Below, piece by piece: positions 33,158 to 46,653 of a DNA stretch of 64,000 nt (the first letter of the stretch is position 1; each line of letters starts with the position of its first letter). Origin of the DNA: Megachile rotundata (taxonomy: Eukaryota > Arthropoda > Insecta > Hymenoptera > Megachilidae); NCBI RefSeq assembly GCF_050947335.1, contig NC_134995.1:11074501-11138500 (forward strand). Reading direction: 5' to 3'. The translations under genes and the position numbers were made by a program. The notes beneath the pieces were generated by a model, which ran no database searches, was not told the DNA's origin, and saw nothing but the letters and a program-made list of their open reading frames with translations.

Positions 33158-34414
33158 GTTTCTGCCCAATATAGTTTGGTCTAAGGAGCAACAAAGTTAC
33201 TGTGAGGCACAAACTTTCCTCGTTAAATATAAAACTATTCATACATATAAAATTGCTTCATTCAATCTGTACCTTTTGATCTGAAAAAAAAAATAATAAG
33301 TTAACATTCTGTAAAGATAAATATATTTTAATGCGAAAATATATTTTTATTCACAAGATGAATCGGTAAATACTATTATCCAGAAGATCTTTAAAACTGT
33401 GGAAACTATAGAAAAGCAAGGACAAAATAGTACAGTCACATTCCAATACTGACTCACCCTATATATATGTATATATGTATGCACAAATGTGGAATTGTAA
33501 AATACATTAAAATCTTAGATATGCATGAAAGAAAATCGCGTAGACTTTAATACCAGGAGATTAGTTTGATCTCAATGACTCGTCATGACAAATAATTACG
33601 AATAAATAACTATACGTTCAAAGAAGTCGACAAATTGCATAACCAAACTTTCTACTCGGCACTGTTAATCCATTTCTACGTATAATTATTAAATATCAGC
33701 ACACAGGTTTATTCGGTCAACACTTATAACGATAAAAAGACACCATAAAAGCACAAGTAAACGATAACCAAATAAATTTTATCAGATAATATAGTTACCG
33801 CTTAATTCCGTAAGAATTATAACAGCATGCAGGGGATCAATATTTCTTGATAGAATCAACGTACTGAATCTTCTGACTAGTCCTAAATACATGCAATCAG
33901 CTAAAAAATTATTGATCTTCGTATAATAAGGTTAATACTGTTCACGATATTCTATGCGTACAACGCGTACAAAAGTGGTGATATAATTTTTCACAAACTA
34001 TCTTCTTTCTCGAACCATAGCGAAAATTAATTATGTATATCACCCAGAAGATAACACGAATCGTAGACGACATATTCGACCGTCGATAAAAGAATAATTC
34101 TGTCTCATATTTTGTACGTATTTAAGTGTGTAAATAATAAATTTTGCAAATAAGTTCGTGAAAATGGTTTCTGGCGACGCGAAAGAAAATTTTTTGCCAT
34201 TCTCATGTCATTCCCTATATCACCGACAATTTTTTCATTGATGAAATATGGTAAAGCCACTCGTAACGTCATTGAAAATCAATAGATGGCAGCGTTCATT
34301 GTTACGATGGAGAATTAAAAGTCAACTTGTAACTGTTTTCATTTTGTTTACAAACAATCAAATGTTGCGAGGCTGATTGCATCGCTGATTGTACAAAAAA
34401 CAAAAGGGGAAAAA
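33158..34414. other. AT-rich bidirectional upstream region
   Basis: Lies between the PRELI-like gene (-) and the vinculin-like gene (+). It has simple AT tracts and no recognisable coding exon or structured RNA. 5' UTR exons may be present but cannot be placed. Confidence 0.4.
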
Positions 34415-37400
34415 ATGCCTGTAAAAACGAAGGAAGTAAAGAGAATATTAGGACCCATAGAAGAAAAAGTAAGACGAATGTAGAAACCGTATGATTTTGA
34501 AATGTTACTTGGTTATGTATATTTATATATATTTCATTTAGATAAATAAATTGCGGGAACTGATAAGCTGCAGTTCTTACTGCGCGAATGATGCAGCACC
34601 AACGAAACCTGCTCTTTTTGAACAATTAAGATGCTTAGGAGAGAAGTTTGATGCTCTATCAAAGGAGGAGATTAATGATTACGAGGAAATGGAGTCAAGA
34701 ATTACTACCATTCTAGAGGAATTTTCTTCATTGGAATACATAAATGAATCGGTACACTATTTCAAAATGTAGATTAGTTTTCTCTTTGTATTTTCATCTC
34801 ACAGCCTTTTTACAGATTGAGAGTGTTGATAAACAAGTAGCAGAACAAACTTTGTCCACTGTACTTGACAAATTTAAATCAACACTTGAAGCTCTAGAGA
34901 AATTAGGATGTTTGCCTCTGAAACAAAGATTAATGGATTGCTTGGATTATGTTAGCGAAATGGGTCAAGCGAATGAAATTGAACACTTTCAAAATATCAA
35001 AGTATATAGGATGCACTATTTCAATCACATTTATTGATTTGAAAATGCTTTAACTTGATTGTTATTGCAGGAATTGGGCACGTCGATTTTGGAATTGCTT
35101 GGGCCATTACAGATATATCGTAAGAACTTGGCATCTTGTTTACTTGCAGAGAAGATCATTTTATATTTATCTCAATTATGTACAGTATTCAAACTGTTAG
35201 TACAATTAGTGCAAGAACAACATCGGTTAAACGTGCCAATCTATGTAATAGAATATTTTATGACCTCTACATTTTAAAAGTGTACACGAATTTTCTCTAA
35301 TCGGATCTTTACGCTTTTATTCGCATAGAATTGCAAGAAATATGTTTGCGAAAGACTGTGTTTTTGCTTAAAAATGCTAATGGAGATACTGGATATACCA
35401 GATCCATTACCCGAGGATGAAATATCCGAGAGAGAAAATCACTTTGTTTATCGGTAATACATCACATCGAAACTTTAATTGCTAAAAAAGCAACAATCAA
35501 CTAACATTTCTATCATTTATTCCTGTTTGTTTCAGGATGGATTTGGTATTGGATATTTTATCGGAAATGCCGAATATATCGAAACAAGATCAAATATCGG
35601 AATGCGAAGAGTTGTGGTGCCGAATAGAAGACGTATTCTCGTCCGCGATGGCGATCGCCCAAGTCTGCAAACCTTGTAACTTTAAAGCAATAACTGGAAC
35701 CTGCCAGTCCATCATATCAGAATACGAGAATTTGAAGTTCCAATTAACCTCCGAATCTTCTGATACAGCGTTGAATAACCTGTTCATAAACAGTTTAAGC
35801 GACGCGCTGTATCGATTGGAACGTAAAATCAATGTATCGGTACTGAATCTTGTGATGGAGGTCTTTAGCGATCCTTTTAATGCATTAAGAAAACTCGTTA
35901 CAATATGCGGTAATTCATTGAACGCCAAGCAGCGGTCCAAGAACGATTTGACTAATGCCATAGAAGATTTTGATCAGATCATAGACAAATCGATGCAGAT
36001 TGGATTGTTTGCTATTGCTTCTTGCAAAGACAGAAATCGTGGGTCGATCTTTCTCGTAGTAGTTGATACAGAATCGAACTTGTTTCCTTAACGTCGATTT
36101 TATTTATGGTTCCAGGAATCAGTCAGATCCGAAATAGTTTAGCAAGTCTTGAATCTTTAGAAACTGAATTAATTTCTGCCATCACTACGTTTTATCTGCG
36201 CCCAGAAAGTAAAGAAATGCGTGCAAACGTGAAGTTGCTGACCACGCAGTGGCAGTTAGAAGTGAACAAGTTACAAGATGCCATAAATTTGATCATGGAT
36301 TCAGCGGCATATTGTCAGGTAGACTGTTAACATATTTGTGTGTACCATTAGCTCGTACAGAATATAATTAAATAATTGATTCGTTATTCAGGTAGTTTTA
36401 GATGATCTTCAAGACCGTGTTTCGATAATGTCGAATTGCCTCGATAATAGAGAACCCGTCACTCAAACGCAAGTCCAAACCATTGTGCTTAGATCTTTGT
36501 CCCTATCTCGACAGATTAGCGCCACTATAAACGACATTGGAAGCGACACAATAGAAAGGCAAACGATTATGATGATTAGAGAGTTAAAGGCTGGTAAGTA
36601 TCTATATTTACGGATTTATTGTTTTTTTCATAAAAGATAATCGGTTTTGTTTCTAAGCAATATTTGAGGCTGATGCCGCATCAAAAGCTTTGTTGACGGA
36701 AAATGCAACGGAACCTCAACAATTGCGTGTAATAAAACGATGCGAACTAATAGTGAACGTGGTGAGACGGTTGCACCCTGCTTTAGTTGCTATTATGAAT
36801 AACACAACGTTAATGAATACAAGTTATGGAAAGAACGGAAAAGGACAGGGTGATACTATTCATGGTATGGTCATATTTGCTTTGTACTATTTACTACCTG
36901 CATAGTTCATGGTTCTTGATATTATTTTACGTTTGCTCGTGACAGATATAAGCAATAGATTGGCGTCGACGATCAAATCATTGGACAATCATCAACGGAA
37001 ATCCTTGACTTACATAAGAACACCTTATACAGGTATTAATATTATTTTCTGTTAACCTGAAATTTACGCTCTTTATCGTCTAATACTTTTAGTGAGCAGT
37101 TACAAATCTCCATTGTCTATACAAACTGCAAACAGCGTTTCTAGAACACAATTAAACTTATCGTGCCTGATTCCGTACATCAAGAAGGGACGCGAAATGC
37201 GCACCGAACGTTCAATCATGTATAAAACTCCGTGTAAGAATGACCCTGTTGATCGATCAACGATGGACAGGTCGTTGAAATTGAGAAATTTGACTACCAT
37301 CCGACAACATCTTTTCAGCAGAGACAGTATTAGTTTGCACGATGATATTTATTTGTCCGAAGAAAGCCTGAATCTGACAGGTAACGGGTGATATTGCGTT

Positions 37401-37756
37401 TTCTTCTGTCGTTAATGATTAATGTTCGACAAGAAATATTTTTAGATGTTTTAGAGAAATTCATAAGTTCTTGTACGACTTTGAGCACAATCGAGTCGAA
37501 GTCTCATCGCGTTGACGAGACACAACGCGACACAGCAGCCAGTACATCGGATCAAAAGTCAGTTACAAATTTGACTGAGTCGTTGGTAGAATGCATCGGA
37601 TCCCAATCCGGGATAATTACTCGTAAAGTGAACGAATGTTCTTCGATCGGCGGTGGAGACGGCCCGTCGATCGTCGATCAATCGAAACCGTATACCGATG
37701 CTCAGAGGTTAAACGATAGCGTCAAGATAACACAGAAACGACTGTTTGGAGATTAA
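34415..37756 (+). CDS. Vinculin/alpha-catenin-like helical protein, possibly serendipity-alpha
   Basis: All-helical actin- or membrane-associated protein. Exons: 34415-34468, 34542-34751, 34816-35001, 35071-35244, 35329-35453, 35536-36038, 36116-36318, 36392-36593, 36658-36864, 36946-37032, 37093-37380, 37446-37756, all phase-consistent, about 850 aa. Helical segments recall vinculin/alpha-catenin bundles: VAEQTLSTVLDKFKSTLEAL; SLARQI-like SLSRQISATINDIGSDT; RCELIVNVVRRLHPALVAIM. The last about 250 residues are Ser/Thr-rich and look disordered. In insects the diverged vinculin-family member is serendipity-alpha, needed for blastoderm cellularisation, and the length and diverged helices would fit. 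The superfamily is moderately secure; the orthologue is a guess. Confidence 0.6.
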
Positions 37757-37979
37757 ATGTACAACGCCAAAAAATTATATCAGTGAAAATATGTTCTTTG
37801 AGGACGTTGTGATGTCCTGGATTATACATGTACAAGTTTCTGTTACTTATGGACACGGTGCCTTAATGTCGTTCCTAATAAATACAAAATTTTATACTTA
37901 TCCAGACGTTACTTTTCCCGTTAATCTTAAGATTTGTAAAATTTTCATAAATAAATGTTTCTACATTAAAATTTGTTTT

Positions 37980-39350
37980 CAATTATTGAGCGAGCGAGCG
38001 AAGCTCTTATACTTGACTTTGCAACTTTTTTGTCCGCGTTTTTCTTTTGAACCACTCAACCAATTCTCGTCAAATTTTGCATGCACATGCGTATGTACAT
38101 CCAGATGGACATAGAAAAAAAAAATTTTAATCGGACCGTCCACGGACGAATAATCACTGAAAAAACTGATCCTAAAAAGTGAGGGTCCGAACACACATTT
38201 AAGGAAAATAAAAAAATAAATATTTCGGCACTTTGACGACGTAGTATGGTTCCTGAGGCATTTAGAAACAAATTTCTATTAGGGTTTGATGCGTTTTGAT
38301 GCCTAATAAAGCCAGAAAATCAATTTTTGTCGAATTCGGTCGAAAACGGTGCAGGTGGCGCCATCTAGCGGCGAGCGGCGGAACTACGAAAAACTAAAAT
38401 TTTTATTTTCTCGAAAACTAGGCACTTTTTCGAAATTCTGAGATATACAAATTGCTCCTTGTGGCCTAAGGAATCGAACAAATATAATTATAGCCTACTA
38501 GGACCATTATTAAAGAAAATAGAAAAATAGCCCATTTCATGGACTAAAAAATTGCCGTCCATCTAGCGGCGAAAGTTGGAACTACAGAAATAGAGAATCT
38601 CGATTTTCTCGAAAACTAGGGACTTTTCCGAAATTCTGAGATATACAAATTGTTCCTTGTGGCCTAAGGAATCGAACGAATATAATTATAGCCTGCTAGG
38701 ACTATTATTAAAGAAAATAAAAAAAATGTCATTTATGGAGAAAATTTGTGGTGCCATCTAGCGGCGAAACTGCGAACTAAACTCAAAAAACGTATGTCCG
38801 AACACGCGTTAAAGAAAAACATAAAAAGTAATATTTCGCAACTTTGACGACGTAGTATGCTGCTTTAGACATTTTGAAACAATTTTTGTTGAATAAGTTA
38901 TTCATTTTTTTGCCTATTAAAACCAGAAAATCAATTTTTATTTGACCCCTTTACTGCCTGTTCGAGCATACGTTTTTTCAGTTTAGTTCGCAGTTTCGCC
39001 GCTAGATGGCGCCACAAATTTTCTCCACAAAATGACATTTTTCTTATTTTCTTTAATAATGGTCCTAGCAGGTCATAATTATATTCGTTCGATTCCTTAG
39101 GCCACAAGGAGCAATTTGTATATCTCAGAATTTCGGAAAAGTCCCCAGTTTTCGAGAAAATAGAAATTTTAGTTTTTCGTAGTTTCGCCGCTCGCCGTTA
39201 AATGGCGCCACCTGTACCGTTTTCGACCGAATTCGACAAAAATTGATTTTCTGGCTTTATTAGGCATCAAAACGCATCAAACCCTAATAGAAATTTGTTT
39301 CTAAATGCCTCAGGAACCATACTACGTCGTCAAAGTGCCGAAATATTGCA
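37980..39350. repeat. Foldback repeat element with long inverted arms and internal direct repeats
   Basis: The outer ends AATATTTCGGCACTTTGACG (from 38219) and its reverse complement (to 39347) border a perfect-looking inverted repeat. Left arm about 38219-38560; right arm about 38960-39347. Within the left half a ~198-bp unit (TTTTCTCGAAAACTAGG.. at 38406 and 38604) is repeated directly. The head of the element (GTCCGAACAC..ACTTTGACGACGTAGTATG) also recurs near 38795. A further low-complexity border starts near 37980. No ORF of transposase type is seen, so this is a non-autonomous foldback or composite repeat. Confidence 0.85.
38355..39213. promoter_or_regulatory. Five copies of a GCGCCATCTAGCGGC-like motif inside the foldback element
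   Basis: The motif occurs near 38355-38375 (AGGTGGCGCCATCTAGCGGC), 38559-38575, 38753-38768, and on the opposite strand near 38995-39013 and 39185-39213 (last copy mutated to TTAA in place of CTAG). AGGTGGCGC resembles the fly CTCF core. Whether any protein binds here is inference. Confidence 0.35.
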
Positions 39351-39772
39351 CTTTGCATGTGCAGTAGAATTGACATAGGCGGCTCATGTACGTATCGCAA
39401 TGCTGACACAAAATAATTAATTACTCATTACCCGAACATTATTTATGAACTTTTACGACCGAACCATGTAAATAATGCATTGCTGACCATTCTTTAATCA
39501 TAAAAGCTCATAAATTGTGCTCAGAAAGTCAGGCGCGGAGCGCCTAATCAAACAGACCTAATTTATTATTCGTCATTCGAATAATTAGTACATTCGAAAA
39601 TGCATAGACGCATGCTCCATCTCGCAATCTTTAGTTCGAGATATCGTACGTCACTTCGATTCATCGGAGTGAACTGAGCGCTTCACGTGATCTGTTTGTG
39701 TCAGTAAATTGACTATCCGCTGGCCCAGCCTACTTTTAAAAGCAAGAAGAAATTGTTTAATTTTAAGAAAAA

Positions 39773-40368
39773 ATGGGTGCTGCTGTATTGCCAATGTTAT
39801 TGTTTACGGTCCTTTGGGGAATTGTAGGAATCGTTTTACCCTTTTTCGTTCCGAAAAGTGCCAATCGTGGGTAAGTTTAATTTGTTGTAAATTTATTGTC
39901 AAGATTCTCACTTTTCGACTATTACTATTTAGAATGTAAAAAATAATACAATGAAAAATTAACATTATCGAGTTTGTTACTCTTGACTCTACTCTATTCT
40001 AATATAATTAACATTGTTTTATTGGTTATAATTTTCATTACAGAATACTCCAGGTTATGCTCATGTTGACAGCTTTCACATGTTGGTTATTGTAAGTCAC
40101 AGCTAAATAAAATCGTTTTTGTAAATTCATATCTGTACGAATTTTACAATTTAATACTTTTGTAGTTGGTTGTGTTGTTACATGGCACAAATGAACCCAC
40201 TGATTGGACCAAAATTATCTAATTCTACTATTCTTATGATGGCTCGGGAATGGGTAAGTATTTCGCTAATTTACAGTCTTATTATTGAATGTTATTAGCC
40301 ACGTAAATTATCACGTTCTATTCTTGTAAAAAATGTATCTGTTTCAGAGTCACATTCAATTTGAATAG
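39773..40368 (+). CDS. VhaM9.7: V-type proton ATPase subunit e
   Basis: Small hydrophobic Vo-sector subunit of the vacuolar proton pump in endomembranes. Four exons (39773-39870, 40044-40091, 40166-40253, 40348-40368) give 84 aa, the family length. Two membrane helices: MLLFTVLWGIVGIVLPFF and VMLMLTAFTCWLFWLCCYM. The family signature CCYMAQMNPLIGPKLSN and the terminal REW are present. The last exon adds only SHIQFE. ATG context AAAAATGG. The foldback repeat lies just upstream, so regulatory sequence is probably confined to about 39,350-39,770. Confidence 0.95.
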
Positions 40369-41154
40369 AAGCAAGAGTGCTCATTCCAGAGAATATTTGT
40401 ATACTTCTTGTAAATATATTTTGAACATCTTCAAAATGTTCTATGAATTCTTAGATAAATCTATATTATAGTGCAAATCAAATACTTTTGTATTTATGTA
40501 CATTAAACATTTTGTTCGACTGTTAGTATTCCGATACAGCAAAAGTTATTTGCGCCACAATTGTATAGTTTGAATGTAAAGTATTACTTTGATTTGATAC
40601 CAAATTAAAAAAGGTATGTATAATTATAAAATGGTGTCACAATAATAACTGTGCATCAACAATAATAATAATGATAATAATAATAAAAATAACTCATGAT
40701 TAACTTCAACTCGTACAGTGAACATTATTTTACAACATATGCATTCGTCTTTCTAATTTTATCCCCTACTCATGTCCTATGCTTCGACTCACGAATTTTA
40801 CTGTAATAATATTCGATAGTTGAGCGAAATCGGTAATGTTTAAAGATCAATACAGAAGCGGTGCGCATTCATTGTAACGTAATACACGCGTGCGCGCGCG
40901 CATGATACACGCGTGTAGCAAACACATATGTGTATGCTGTACAATGCATGAGGTAGGTTATACTGTTATGTTTACTTGTTCCACGTATCAGTGTTGGAAC
41001 ATGTTCGTACATATGCGCGCGTGAAAACCGTATTTGCAATTGGTGTCAGTACTTCAATGTATACATATCACAAGCATACACGTGTGCGTATGCGTGACTT
41101 GTACATAAAGTAAAAGTGACAAGTAGTGACGCGGTATCACCAAGAAAAACAATA
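40369..41154. other. 3' UTR of subunit e and upstream region of RMND5
   Basis: AT-rich, with a run of AATAATAATAATGATAATAATA near 40655-40685 and a CG/CA-alternating stretch near 40885-40920. No coding exon seen. Confidence 0.45.
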
Positions 41155-43192
41155 ATGGAGGCGTGTAATGCCGTTGAACGTGAAGTTGACAAAATTTTAT
41201 TGAAATTTGGAGTAGTAAACGAACATGCAGAGACGGTATTGCAAGATCTGATAAATCATATTGAATCTTTGAAGAAAGAATTTGCAGAAGGTAAACTATA
41301 CGATTCATCTTGCTTGAATGTTACATTTCGTTGACAATTTGTCGAGCAAAAAAATAAATTCTTGACTGTTCCGATATCAGTGATGCGTTTGAACAGAATA
41401 TGAGAGAGTCCAGAAAATTGTAAATAGCGTATTCGAGCGTTGCAACTGTTCCTCTGATGCATCGATGAATGTTAACCTAAAATGTATTTGAGATGTTTCT
41501 TTTTGTTCCGATTCTAACCTCTTTCGCAATAGAGAGTAAATATATACGCGAAATTTTTTGTCGATCAAGGTATTTTCTGTTCATTATTAGATCTGTTTAC
41601 TCTCCACAATTTTTTCGGAGCATTTTTATAAATGTTCTAAATCGGTGAAAAGGAGATAAATATATCTTTATTGCGCATACGATTATTGTCACGTACAGAC
41701 AATTAATAACTGATTTTTTTTCTCAGCACCACCTGATCACGAGTTAACACCAGGTCAAGTGCAAGTGTTGAAAGATGCTATGAAAAAGGTTTGCGAAACT
41801 GTACATCGTCTAACTACCGAACATCGAGAATTACACGGTTCAGTGTCAAAAGTGGGCAAAGCGATCGACAGAAATTTCACGGCTGATTTTGCAAGTACCA
41901 GTAGGGAAGATGTCTTCTCAGGTCCAGAAAAAACTCACCTCTTAAATCAAGTAATTTGTCAACATTTCTATCGTCACGGAATGTTGGACATTGCAGCCGA
42001 ATTAGCAGCCGTAAGTTTGCTAGAATGTATAAAAAAGTTGCATTGCCTCGCGTCAATGATCTCATATTTATAAGACATTACGATCAGAGTAAAAAGTCGT
42101 AAAATTGGGCATTTGCATCAGGAAGCTGGGATTAAAACGGACGAAGGCACGAAAGAACCTTTCACAGAATTGAATTACATACTTGACTGTTTAAAACAAA
42201 GGAACCTCGACCCTGCACTGGAATGGGCTAAAAAACACAGAGAGGCACTTTTGGCACAAGTACGTGCAACATTGTTACCATTTGCTTGGCTGTGTCGCTA
42301 AGATCAGTTCCCTTGTTTGACATCAAATTCTGTTCATAGAATTCTTCGCTGGAATTTAAATTGCACAGGTTACATTTTATAAGACTGATTCAGCAAGGTC
42401 CCAGCAAGCAAACAGAAGCAATAACATACGCGCGACAAAATCTTACGCAATATGTCGGACGTCACGGTAAAGAAGTGCAGGCGTTAATGGGCACGCTACT
42501 CTATTTGCCAAATGGAATACAATCCTCTCCTTACAGTCATTTATTGGATCCCACTTTATGGCTCGATATTCACGACGTGTTCACGAGAGAGGCATGCACG
42601 TTGTTCGGTTTAAGCGTGGACAGTCCTCTTTCAGTATGGTATGTTATTCGCGTTTCGTTCAATAAAGCTACATGCGAACGGAAAGAAAAAGCGTGTAACA
42701 TTTTGTTACAGCATCAACGCCGGCTGTACCGCACTGCCAACACTTTTGAATATCAAGCAAGTAATGCAACAGAGACAGGTGAATACGGTTTGGAATGGAA
42801 AAGACGAATTGCCGGTAAGTATTCGCGTAGATCGAAAAGCGATTGTAGATATTCAAACGTTGTTTCTTTACACAGATTGAAATAGATCTGGGCAAGCAGG
42901 GTCGTTATCATTCCGTCTTCGCGTGCCCGATTTTAAGGCAACAAAGTACCGAGAATAATCCACCGATGAAGCTGGTTTGCGGTCACGTTATCTCGAGGGA
43001 CGCATTAAATAAACTTACCAACGCAAATAAGTACGTTTTGATATGGAAACGAGAGTACTGGAATAAGGCAGACGAAATCGTTTATTAGAGAAAACAATAA
43101 ATCAAAGGAAATACCGATTTGTTTTCAGATTGAAATGTCCATACTGCCCGGTAGAACAAAATCCAGAAGACGCTAGGCTCATATATTTCTAG
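41155..43192 (+). CDS. Rmnd5: RMND5-type E3 ubiquitin ligase subunit of the CTLH/GID complex
   Basis: RING-like subunit that pairs with MAEA in the CTLH (GID) ubiquitin ligase. Seven exons (41155-41290, 41727-42010, 42122-42259, 42340-42638, 42712-42814, 42876-43030, 43129-43192) join in phase to about 392 aa, the vertebrate RMND5A length. Motifs: an N-terminal coiled coil; LisH (NQVICQHFYRHGMLDIAAELA); CTLH (FTELNYILDCLKQRNLDPAL); and the C-terminal degenerate RING, with FACPILRQQSTENNPPMKL then CGHVISRDALNKL and KCPYCPVEQ. It ends ARLIYF like other members. Intact. Confidence 0.95.
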
Positions 43193-46100
43193 GATGTTAC
43201 GATACGAACGCATAAGAACACGATATTTTTCAATCTCTTCGAAGACGTCAATGCTCGAATCGGATCGAACGCACGCTTACGTCGAATATCATATTTTGTA
43301 AATTCTCACGATTATCGTAAACGTTCATTTTGCTTGTCAGACTGATTTTTGATCGTCGTGTCGTTCACGCGTTAAAATTGTATGCTGGCACGTTCTACCG
43401 TCCGAAAACGAGGAAACCGTTGCTCGGATGTTTCGACGTCTAACGATAAGAGGATACGCAAACGTAATTACGTAAGAACCGAAGCATGTTAATTCAGCTG
43501 TAATTGTTTGAGATTTAAATATATAAGTTCGTGTATGTATATATATACATATATATACATACATACATACATACATACATATATTTATCACGTAAGTCAC
43601 GTAACTGCAAATAGGATGCATAACAGCGATAGAGTTAAGTAAGAAATTTTTGTATATATCGTTATTAAATGTTAATTATCATTAGAATTGTTCGTATCGG
43701 TAACCATTAACGACGATGCGTGATTCATGATCATTCGTACCGGCAGTGCTAATCGATGCAATTGTACCGGTGCTGTTCCGCTCGTAAAACGCAATATATT
43801 GTAACGTTCGTTCACGGAAGATTTTCATGAAATCGTTCATCGATACGTGCCCTATAAAAATATTTTTCTACCCTGAATATTTAGCGAATAAATAAAATAA
43901 ATATTGTACAATACAATTGTAATGTGATACATAACGAAGTAAGAATCATCCGATCCGATAACCGATAGACACGAGGAACGGAATAAAAGTCGGAAAATTC
44001 GCAAATAATAGCAGTGAAGTTCACGTTAAACACGTAGAAGTTTATTAAGCATACGACAATTGAATCGTGTACACACAGCATGCTAAGTAATGACAAGCAC
44101 AAAGTCGAGTAACGATCAAATTGAAATCGGTCGGTCGGAGCATGTAACGCGAACGGGGATCGTAGACATCGACGTCGATATTCGTATCTCGTCTACGGAA
44201 CAATATTTCTCCATGAATGAGCATCGATAACGCGATTTACGCGACAACACACATACACGCGTAAAGACAGAGAAAGACGGGTGCATAATTCGACGCGTTT
44301 ATTTACGATGCTGTCGCACCGGTTAAATATGTTTCTTTTTTCTCGCCGATTCTCATCGTTTTTTCGACAAACTACGTTTTTTACGGCCATTAAGTCGGAC
44401 CCATACACCAGCTGATTAAATATACACGCTTCGCTACGGTCACAGGGTACAGAGGATTATTATCGTATCAGAGAGCAGCGCGCGTTGGTTGCACATCGTT
44501 CGCTAAAGATAGAATGACGCGTACGTGTACGCACGGTAGGAACTAGGAAGAAACCTTTATTTTCTGCCGATTTTTCGAGCGTATACCTAAATCGAAGTCT
44601 TCTTGCGTCGACGTTGAAAGCGCGAAGCGATCGATCGAGGACGCACGATTCTTCATCGTCTCGGCCACGCCGTCTCGCGTGCCAAGATATTTTCGTGCCT
44701 CGTCGTATCGCTTATTGTCTGTTCACGATAGCAGTCATCGACGAGTTAATCGCTGAGCTTTTTCATCGATTCGTTTTGACGCGTCACAATGAATATATCG
44801 AAAAGCGGGATGTCACCTTGGAACGCATCGTTCGCACAGTCGCGTTCGTCGGTGACTAGATAAAATACGACGACGAAAAGCGTGGATATTTACGCGCGAG
44901 TCGAAAGAATCGGTCACGATAAATTATGCTCGATTATATGAAACTCGTCCAAGCGTACCGCTTGAAAGGGAAAAGAGACGAATAACATGCAACTAGACGC
45001 GATACACGTATTTAGAAAAGATTCAACGTTCGACCGTGCGGTCTCGCTTTCCTTTCGATCCGGAAACGGTAAGTAGAAACTCGTTAAAAAGAAAAGTAAT
45101 CGTATCGCGTTGAAAGAAGAGGAACGTTGTCGGTCATAAATCGATCAAATAAACTTCATAGATGCAACTACGTTTCGCTATAATTGCTTTCTAGATACAT
45201 ACACAGAGTTTCTCTATATTTACAGAAATTTCAACGATCCGTTAAGACATCGTACGGATACGTTGACACGTGTATCGTTTACGTAAATGCAACAACGCCG
45301 ACCACCCGTTTCTCGATCCGACCCTCACTGTTCCTAAGTTATACGCGCGCGTAATTCGAGTACTTTAAATATGTTCCTCTCATTTTCCTCGATCGTATAT
45401 TCGCGGTAGCGTCGAACGTTCGCGATGAATTCGCAAATCGAATTGACTCGCGTTTCTTACCGGGAGTAGGTGCGTCTAGCAACGCAGCCTCGAGGAATCG
45501 TCGAATTCGCGGTAGAAACACGTTCTACGATTTCCAACAGATCCTCGTACCGTATCGTTCCACAGCAACGCGTTCTTATCGCTCGAATACATTAATTATG
45601 TAGATTCGTACGAAGTCCGTCAATGAATTAACAAGGTCGTATCCATTTTTCAAGAGATTCCGTAGCTCAGGACCTAAACGTACGAACTTTAAACGGCCGT
45701 GATCCCCGACCGCAACAACAAACACGGGATCATCGATAAACCTTTAACATCATAATATTCGTAAACGTTTCTACGATACACTCTATTCTACTAACGCGCT
45801 TACTAACACGATTACGAACTACAACAAACGCGATGCTCTTACGATCTACGTGTGTATATGCACGATATATTATATGCGAGTACCTAATCGAGAGACAGAA
45901 CGCGAACGTAGAACGATAGACGGTCGAAGGGAAAAATAAAGAAGAAAACGTGCTCGTTTCCGCCGCAGATTCGCATAAAGTTTATCGTGTAATTTGCAAA
46001 TTCGTCGAACGGTTCGACGCTTCTTCACGGTCGTTTTAGTTCGCGAGTTATCGAACAATTAGCTCGAAAGAAACACTCGGAGTCACGTCTTTGATCGGGT

Positions 46101-46653
46101 ATTAATCGTCGTTTTTCTCGTTGCTCGTTGAAGTCGAAAATCTTCGGCTCTCGAGACTCTCGAGTACGTACAAATGGAACATCCTGTGCCGATTAAGTTT
46201 TCAACGATTCGGAGAACTCTTCATCGCGCCTAATCGCCGTTTTGTGTTCGCACGGTTTCCCTGCAGCCATTCAGGGAATCCAAAATAGGCGGTTCTCCGT
46301 GTAACGAATTATTTTTAAATTGCCAACGTCTGCAGCCGAGAAATTTTCGCGATCCACGAGCAAGCGACTGGTATCGTACGCGTAAATTCCGCGCATCGAT
46401 GTATTTATATTCGTCGGTGCCTCGATCATTCGACGTAAATATATTCGTTTGGTGACGCGCTGTCCACGCGTACGATTTTCTCGAACGCACACACTTATTC
46501 TTACGATTTACTCTACGATTATGTACAATCAACGTTAGATTAGAAAGGAAATAATAACGTTTCGCGTATCATATTCGACTGGTTGCTGCTGCGTCTCGAT
46601 ACTTTCGATAACGGAGGAAAAGAAAAGATCGATCGGGTTAAGAAACAGTGCCA
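43193..46653. other. 3.4-kb region without recognisable genes
   Basis: Follows the RMND5 stop and precedes the 3' end of the VMAT gene on the minus strand, so it probably holds two convergent 3' UTRs. It has moderate AT content, a TA/CATA microsatellite near 43,534-43,586, and scattered short frames. No splice-supported coding exon, tRNA or element border was seen. Confidence 0.5.
43534..43586. repeat. TA/CATA microsatellite
   Basis: Run of ATATATACATATATATACATACATACATA type in the 3' region of RMND5. Confidence 0.9.
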
